NCBI GenBank assembly: GCA_030761205.1 | Contig: JAULJL010000027.1 | Coordinates: forward strand, 7,755,001-7,819,000 | Length of the DNA: 64,000 bases | Direction: 5' to 3' | DNA from: Fremontodendron californicum | Taxonomy: Eukaryota; Streptophyta; Magnoliopsida; Malvales; Malvaceae | Shown here: piece by piece, positions 57,061 through 64,000 of the stretch | How positions within the stretch are numbered: the stretch's first letter is position 1 | Layout: each line of letters begins with the position of its first letter | Notes under the pieces: generated by a model | What the model saw: the letters and a program-made list of their open reading frames with translations, nothing else | The model's database searches: none | Told to the model about the DNA's origin: nothing | Position numbers and translations under genes: made by a program

Positions 57061-58199
57061 GTTTCTAATTATCAAGTAAGACTTCCGTGTTGGCATCATT
57101 CTCTACTATAAAAAATTGTTAAAATATTAGTAAAATTTTCAAACTAAAAACTTTCAAAAAAGTACAATCCATTACTTGCAGTAATGGTTGTTTTCAAGAA
57201 CACCAACGCATTAGGAACTTAAGTCAGAATGGGCAATCCAGTCAGTAAAATTAGCAGTGGCCTTTTATATCCCCATCGTAGAGCTAAATTTTGATAACTT
57301 GTTTCCCGCCTCCATACCATATTGTAACAACAAATAATCAACCAATGTAGGAAACAATAAGTAGAACATTTAAAATCAAACTATTCATACTTAAAAGTTA
57401 GGCATCAAATTATACTACGAATCATATAGATTAATTGACATACCAATAATAATACATTTTAAATAAACAAATACAGAATAATCAGCTCAAACATAATCAA
57501 TTCTTATCTACTCACATCCAATGCATTAACCCCTTCTTATAAGCTTAAAATAGAATTAGGACCTTCGTAACTCTTTATCTCCTAATTTTGAAGATTGTTT
57601 GTCATATTTAGAAACTTCTATTATCAAATAATTTCATGAACATGAGAAGCAAGCCTATGCTACAATTCTTAAAGTCCAGCCATCAGTTTAAATCTAATGC
57701 AGTATTCAAGAAGCAAGAGAGAAGAAAGAAAAGAACCTTAAACTTTTTCTCTTCATTTGCATCCATTAGATTTGATTGATGTTCATCATTCATAGAAGAG
57801 TCGAGGCATGGATCCTCTTCTACTCTCTCCAAACCCTACAACACAGAAGTAAAAAAGCTAACTATTAAAATTTGACTTCCAAAAAACCCTTCAAGATTGG
57901 TTCACAAAATGAAATAACATAGGAGAACCAACCTAAGATGCAGTAGAATCCAATGCACATTTCAAGCCTTCAAGATTTCCTTCTAGTATATTTGATTCTG
58001 TAAAAATAGAAAAAATCAAAGGTAAATTAGCGGAAGGAAAAACATTTAAGAGTAATTGCATGTGAAAATCAAACCTAGTCAATGAAACCTCACCTTCAAT
58101 ATGATTTCTTGAAAGATCCTCGATTTTGTTAGAAATCTTAGCACTTTCAGCCTCCACTTGATTAAGCTCCTCTTTCGAGTATGCTAGGTATTTATCTGT

Positions 58200-60329
58200 A
58201 TCAATAATTACAAAAAAACACCAATCTAGAATCAACACAACATCGCATTGCAAGCAACATATGTTTTCCTATGGTGTGCTAGGCATTCAAGTGTGTTAGG
58301 TATTCATATTTTAGTTTCTTTGTTTTCCTATATATTGGTTTTCGCCTCAATTTTTTTTAATCTATAAAATATTTGCATTGCAGTCATGCACAATTCCAAT
58401 AATAACACATTAAACGTGTTATCCGAAAGAGCATCAAAGATATCAATGCAGTAAAAAACATGAAACTCAACAAAACAAAAAATAGTGAAAGAAATAAAAA
58501 TAAAAAATTACTTAAAATGGATGAAAGAAATTGACAGTAAAAAACCAGAAAAATAAATTTTGCTAACCATTTTTTTTTCTCGTTGACCCCTTCTTACACC
58601 ATTTCCTCCTTCTATCTTTTGATTAGATCTGTGCCATGGAAATTCAGTTGGATAAAGCCTATCCTAGTGTTCCTCTAATGGTTTCAGCGGTTTGTCTCCT
58701 ATCTTTTTGGTCCTAATTCTTCCAACGGAGGCCTAATGTCTTTTATACTTACTCTGCTTTGTCCTCAGGATGTCCCTTATATCTTCAATTTAGAATAGTC
58801 AATGAACTCAAGACTGAAAAACTTGGTACAACAGTTTGAGGAGGTATTTGCTTCAACATTTCTGAACCCCATACAATTCCATTTTGCTTCAAATTACTTT
58901 TTGGTGCCATGGCCTATTTTACTATTGGGTAGAACTTAGGAGTTTTCGCTTCGTATCCAGCATCTGGAGAAGCTTCAAGAATTCTTGTCTAGTTTGGATG
59001 AGATTGACAGGTCTCTTTAGATTGTTGATTCAAAGCAGGCATCTCATGCCATGTCAAGTCACCAAATTCACGTAGGTGAGCCATTACTTCATCACATCTT
59101 CTTACGTATATTAGTTTGTTCTTGCCCCCTCTATTATTTCTGAACACATGGTTTAACTATTTGCTACTCAGGAAATGATTGCTTCATCATATTGTCTATT
59201 AATATCAATTATCCTAGATCATTACCAGAGTAAGAATTCATATAAAATTATATTAAAAGCTGCTAGCAGGTTGGTTTTTGTTCAGTATGAATAACAAATT
59301 TTTAAGTTGTAGGTGTCGTTTTATGGGTTCAGGTACTATTGTGAACTCCTTGAGAAAGACATGGAAAAGAAAGAATGAATGGTTTTCTTTCACCCTCTTC
59401 TCTTTTCTTTCTCCTCTCTATTTTTCTCTATTTTCATTTTTTTTAAAAAAATGTGAAGCTTCTGCTTTATTTTTTTTTTTTCATCTTTCTATTCTCTTTC
59501 TATTTTTTCCTTTTCCTTTTCCTTTTCCCTTTCCTTTCACTTTCCCTTTCTCTCTTTTTCTTCAAAATTGAATAAAAAAGAAATCAAAATCAATGCAAAA
59601 AATTCAAATCAATTGAATGACCAAAAAAATAAGAGAAGGATGTGAGAAAAGAATAGTGAAAGAAATAGAAATAAAAACCTAAAAGGGATGAAAGAAATTG
59701 ATAGTAAAAAAAAATCAAAAAAATAAATTTTAGTTATTTATATAAACAATTGGTTATATTTTAGTTAAATTCCTTAAGTTTTCAATTTTAAAATGATAAA
59801 TGAAAATTAAAATAAAGATTGAGATATAAAAATCAATTATTGCATTCAATATATTTATATAAACAATTGAATATAGATATATTATTTACGTAAACAATTG
59901 AATAGTTTTAAAAAGATTAATATTTAATGGAAATAAAATTTTTAACTCAAAGCTACTCAAGTATAAATTATTTAATTAATTTTGTATAACAGACTGTTCT
60001 TAATTGATCTTTTCTTTTCATATATGATCTAGTAAATGAATTTATTCGTTTTACACTTATAAATTTTAATTGATTTTATTTGTGGGATTAGTTTTTATTT
60101 AATCATCTTAAAATCTTTAGTCAACCAAATCAAACAAACTACAAAACTCAAAGCTTATAGTGACAATGAAATCAATAAAACTGCTAAAAGATACTTTTCT
60201 AAATAAATGAAAGAGTTAAAACCATCCGGTGCATGAAATTAAACCAATTAAACTCAAATATGAAACTAACAATTAAAAAAGAACAGGAAAAAACTCATCC
60301 TAACCAGCCAAACCAAATAAATTAGGGTT
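58200..60329. other. intergenic DNA with one decayed plus-strand fragment
   Basis: Around 58950-59020 the plus strand can be read as RIQHLEKLQEFLSSLDEID, a helix-like fragment of unknown origin, not part of any intact frame. A CTTTTCCTTTTCC-type pyrimidine tract covers 59395-59565. The remainder is AT-rich and featureless. Confidence 0.4.
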
Positions 60330-61517
60330 TGTTAATTAGCTCAAGTGGTGATTAAATCAAGATGGAGGTGAATTAATTTCTTAAAAATTAATTGTGGAAT
60401 TAAAGTACAAGTAATGAAATTGAAAAACTTAAATAATATACTCAAAATGACAAGTAAATATGCAAATAAAGTATGTAAAAGAGTAGAGAAAGAAGATCAA
60501 ACACTAGTGGTTTATAGAGGTTCGGCCTTGTGCTTACGTCCTCTCCCTTAACCTTCCTTGCCAAGAAGTTCCAAATTCACTATCTTGAATTGCTACCTTT
60601 TCTAGGACAATGTATAACCTTTACAATCTCTATCTTTTGCTTAGGCTTAGATAGCAACCTCTACCCTTCTATCTTTTCAAGGCTTAGATAGAACTTCTCT
60701 ACCTTTTTAAGGCTTAAGTAGTAACCTCCCATTTTTACAAAAGTATTTGTGTAAACAAGATGAATCTCTAGTAGGCTAGGTGTTTACAAGGTTTAGCACA
60801 AGAAATAGAGACTATACAACAATGCTTTTACAAATGAATAGAAGAAAGATTGAAAGGATTTAGCTTAAATAAAGAAAACTTCTTGAAAGCTTGAGAGAGA
60901 TGAAATATTTTACTTTGATCTTTCTCTGTTGGTGTCTCTTGCTCTTGGAAGTGTTAGAAAGTCCCTTTAATACCTTGAATATGATTTATGACCGTTTGGA
61001 GTTGATTGGGATAGAAAATAGCCGTTGGAGTTTCAAAAAATCGTACTTGAAAAACTGTCCAGCAGGCATGGGACCGATCCTCTAAGTGAGGGGATCGATC
61101 ATCTCCCTTCAAAATACAAAAATATGCCTGTTGGAACCTAGGGGATCGATCCTCTACTTGTAGGGATCGATCCTCTCCTTGCCTACAAAGTTAAAAACGC
61201 CTCTGACTTGCATGGGATTGATTCGAGATCGATCCAGCCAAAAATCTTTACTAGGGGATCGATCGTCTCTTCAAACTTAAAAAATGTTTTCTTTGGCTTT
61301 GAAAAGAGGTTAACTTGTCTCAAAAATGTTTTGATCATAGATATACATTTAAGAACATGTATTCTTGAGAAAGCTAAGGAGTTCAAAATATTTTAGCATT
61401 TTCTAAAATATTTTCAAAATAATTAAAAGAAAAATGCTAAATTGAAAACATTTATTATCAAGTTAATTAAGCTTAAGATTTTGTCATTTCAAAATTGAGA
61501 TCAATTCAAAGCTAACA
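60330..61517 (-). repeat. putative 3' LTR (1,188 bp)
   Basis: Starts TGTTAATTAG and ends AGCTAACA, so the ends are short inverted repeats TGTTA/TAACA. It contains AGAGGTTCGGCCTTGTGCTT ACGTCC (here with a space), akin to the CGTGGTTCGGCC motif of the Copia LTR at 10810. Between about 61070 and 61270 the palindrome-like GGGATCGATCC(T) motif recurs four to five times. The left boundary rests only on the TG dinucleotide and polypurine logic, as the partner LTR is outside. Confidence 0.6.
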
Positions 61518-64000
61518 ATCTCCCCCTTTTTGATATGACAAAACTTAAGATAAACTTGCTTGTAAAAACTCCCCTTTAAATCCTTTAAGGAATAAAGTTT
61601 TTCAATAAAAGCTCCCTCTTAATAAAAGCATTCTTTTCAACTTTGCAAGGAACAAGCAATGACACTTTCAATCCACAATATCCAAAAACATTTAAGCACA
61701 ATATCCAAAACAATTCATATTCATAAGATAGAAAGCACATATTAAAACTCTCACTTTTTGCTTTTCATCTAATTCTTCCCTTTTTATTCATTTAAAGCAA
61801 ATTTGTCCATATTAAACTTCTCCCTTTTTTTGTTATACAAAAAGAAGATCAATTCAAAGATAAAGACAATGCAACAAGAGAAAGACAATCATGTATACCA
61901 AATGTTAAGCAATGAAGTTTAATACCAATTGTTAAAATGGACAATGAAGTTCAATCAAGAGTTCAAGATAATCTTGTATTCATTTGAAATCATTTAAGTA
62001 CAAAGTCTCAAGATCATGAGTAAAAAAATACAAATTGTTATCTTTATGCATAATACTCGCAATCAAACAATCATACATATGAGAATCATTTAAGCACAAA
62101 AAAAAATTATACATATGAAAAGTATAAGCTCACTTATGAAATAGACATGAAAATCAATTGAGCAGTTAAGAAGAAAACCATCATACCAATTGTTAGTACC
62201 AACACTATACCAATTATTAATATTTTAATACTAATTGTTAACACAAAAAGATAAAAATATAGCAATATGACCAATTCAAATATATGCAAGCATGTAAGCG
62301 CAAGGTGTGATACTAATTGTTGTTAAAAGAGATTGTTTAACTCAAAAATTCATACAAGACAAATTTTTCAAGCATACATGACATAAAGAGATACCAAGTG
62401 TCATTCAACTCATGTATGTTATCAAACTTAATACCAATAGATATGAGCTTGTATAACATAGGATTAGCATTTACCTCCATTCTTACCAAGCTTTGTTGAT
62501 ATGCTCATTTGACTTTGAATCCTTCATACCAAATGTTTGAGCAAGTCCTTGATGTACTAGGCTTGATTTTGATGAAGATGTCATGCTTTGTTTGCTTGTG
62601 TTTGAAATGCAAGTGTAAGTCTCCAAAAAGGAATGTAAGCTTTAACACCATTTGACCTTGCATAGACTTAGAAAAATTCTTGGCAAATATATTTATTAGT
62701 AGCACCAAGATATCAAATGTTATGAAAATATATTCATTAATCTCAAATGATACCAATTTTAAGAAATAATATTCAATGAAAACCTATTAAGCATTCAACT
62801 TAAAAAAAAAAAAAAAAAATTAAGCATATAAGGGCAAACTAAAACAATAATCATATAAGCATATATTTTGACTAAAGTAATAGATGAACCAACAATATGT
62901 GTATTTCATTTAAAATCAAGGAGTTCATTAATTACAAGCATAAGTTATAAATTTAATCTTGAATTACCAATAAAGCACAAAGAGACAAGATATATCAAGA
63001 TTCTTACCATAATCATGCATTTGATTTGTAAAAATATTCATCAAGAGTGAATTCATACATATAAGCACAGGATGATTCAAGAAATAATGTCAATCATGAT
63101 TGGGAAATTATAAAATTGAAGCATTTAGAGCAAGATCCCATTACAAATTAAGAAAACAACATTTTTGGCCCAAAACTGGCCTAGGGGATCGATCCTCTTT
63201 GAATGAAGAATCGATCATTCCCCTGTTTTCCAGCAATTTTTGTAATTTTTTTAATTTTTGATACCAATTAAAGATGTGTGATGTTTTTAAGCAAAAGTAA
63301 GACTTGTAACATATTAAAAACATCATTTGAGACTTGTAAGAACATGAAGTTTGGATCAAAAACAACTTTTGAAAAGATTTTACAAATAAGTCATCATGCA
63401 ACCTTAAAGCATTGAACATGAGATTTTTTATTCAAAAGACACATACACAACTTCATAAGCATATCCAATGTTCATGAAACTTGTTCAAGCAATAAAAACA
63501 TGTTCATATGAACACAATTTCATAAGTAAACTCTATAATCCTGATATAAGCAAAATAACCATATAGCATTCAAGAGGTATAAAGTTTGTTAAAACATGTT
63601 CATGACACCAAACTCACTCAAGATAGTTTATAATACACAACATGATAGAATAGATCAATCAAAGCTTAACATATTCAAGATTTTGATTTTTGGTACCTTA
63701 AAATCCCATTTTTGCTTGGAAAAATCCCTTGAAAAATGGTCAAAAGTTGTTAATCTCATTTTTAACTAACTTGAACCTTTCCAACAAGTTTCAAATGATA
63801 AAACAAAATTGTTCAAATGATCATTTGACCTTAAAAACAAGAAAATCAAAAAGTCAACTCTTCAAACCCCATATTTCCTTAAAAAGAACTTGAGACAATA
63901 AACTTCTTTGTTTAAGCAAGCTTGAGACAATAAACTCAAGATATTCAAAAGCATTAAGAACTTGCTAAAACAAATTTTCACATTTAAAGATTTTATTTTT
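60330..64000 (-). mobile_element. 3' part of SIRE/Maximus-like Copia element, runs off window
   Basis: A TG...CA long terminal repeat is followed (minus-strand sense: preceded) by AAAAAGGGGGAGAT, the polypurine tract typical of SIRE/Maximus Copia elements (plus-strand text AATCTCCCCCTTTTTGATAT at 61517-61536). From 61530 to the window end there is no coding frame, only AT-rich DNA with recurring ATACCAATTGTTA and AAGCACA motifs. This fits the long non-coding 3' region of that lineage or a non-autonomous derivative. The 5' LTR and coding part, if present, lie beyond 64000. A decayed gypsy-type element is a less likely reading. Confidence 0.65.

Larger units (their letters stand above)
56114..58195 (-). 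pseudogene. unidentified coiled-coil gene, partial, premature stop
   Basis: Four exon-like blocks with good splice sites on the minus strand: 58195-58094 (YLAYSKEELNQVEAESAKIS), 57997-57933 (LEGNLEGLKCALDS), 57835-57737 (VEEDPCLDSSMNDEHQ) and 56398-56114 (95 codons, containing AFQVVGIVKAPTDATSLHQD, ending in TAA). Phases join in order 1-2-3 and 3-4. Block 2, however, ends in TAG directly at the donor, where CAG would be expected, so translation would stop there. No start exon is seen. The acidic heptad-like blocks suggest a coiled coil; I do not know the family. Joining block 4 to the rest is inference, since a MITE and over 1.3 kb lie between. Confidence 0.5.

Noticed and set aside
59278..59571. 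97-codon plus-strand frame
   Set aside because: Mostly a translated CTTTTCC pyrimidine tract (Phe/Pro/Ser repeats), no coding signal.
1..64000. CRISPR array, bacterial operon or phage
   Set aside because: No regularly spaced identical repeats with unique spacers, no ribosome-binding sites or compact operons; all coding evidence is plant and intron-split.

Overview
This is nuclear DNA from a eudicot plant. The evidence is very AT-rich intergenic DNA, split genes with GT-AG introns, and proteins that resemble Arabidopsis family members (RABG3/Rab7, RPL37, KINESIN-13B, a CHL1/DDX11 helicase, a PXA-PX-nexin-C protein, an LEA_2 membrane protein). It also has typical plant transposons: Copia LTR elements, a Helitron, MULE-, hAT- and Tourist-type MITEs. 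I cannot name the species; nothing here is bacterial, viral or organellar.

Layout. 1-5.8 kb is repeat-rich DNA with a hairpin MITE. 5.8-7.4 kb is a three-exon LEA_2 gene (+). 8.65-15.5 kb is a seven-exon RABG3 gene (-) whose first intron holds a 4.5-kb Copia element with LTRs that appear identical. 15.5-22.9 kb is a transposon-rich desert with nested MITEs. 22.9-29.9 kb is a 15-exon PX-domain sorting-nexin-like gene (+). 31.5-32.8 kb is RPL37 (-), sharing a 378-bp divergent promoter with a CHL1-type DNA helicase gene at 33.2-37.9 kb (+). 38-41 kb has microsatellites and MITEs; 41.0-41.6 kb is a single-exon gene of unknown function (+). 41.8-43.7 kb is a decayed class III peroxidase (Prx48-like) split by a MITE (-). 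44.5-50.0 kb is KIN13B (-). 50.7-55.8 kb is a probable Helitron carrying spliced-looking fragments of at least three unrelated genes: PRMT10, a tomosyn/Lgl-type WD40 protein and a D-isomer 2-hydroxyacid dehydrogenase. 56.1-58.2 kb holds exons of an unidentified coiled-coil gene with a premature stop. From 60.3 kb to the end is the 3' part of a SIRE/Maximus-like Copia element.

The host genes are housekeeping-type and not a pathway cluster: vacuolar trafficking (RABG3, perhaps the PX protein), translation (RPL37), genome maintenance (CHL1) and microtubule depolymerisation (KIN13B). The striking biology is transposon-driven: a very young, gag-deleted Copia insertion in an essential gene's intron, and a Helitron that has assembled a mosaic of gene fragments all in one orientation. 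Exon coordinates were derived by eye from splice-site consensus, frame continuity and remembered family sequences; no alignment was run.
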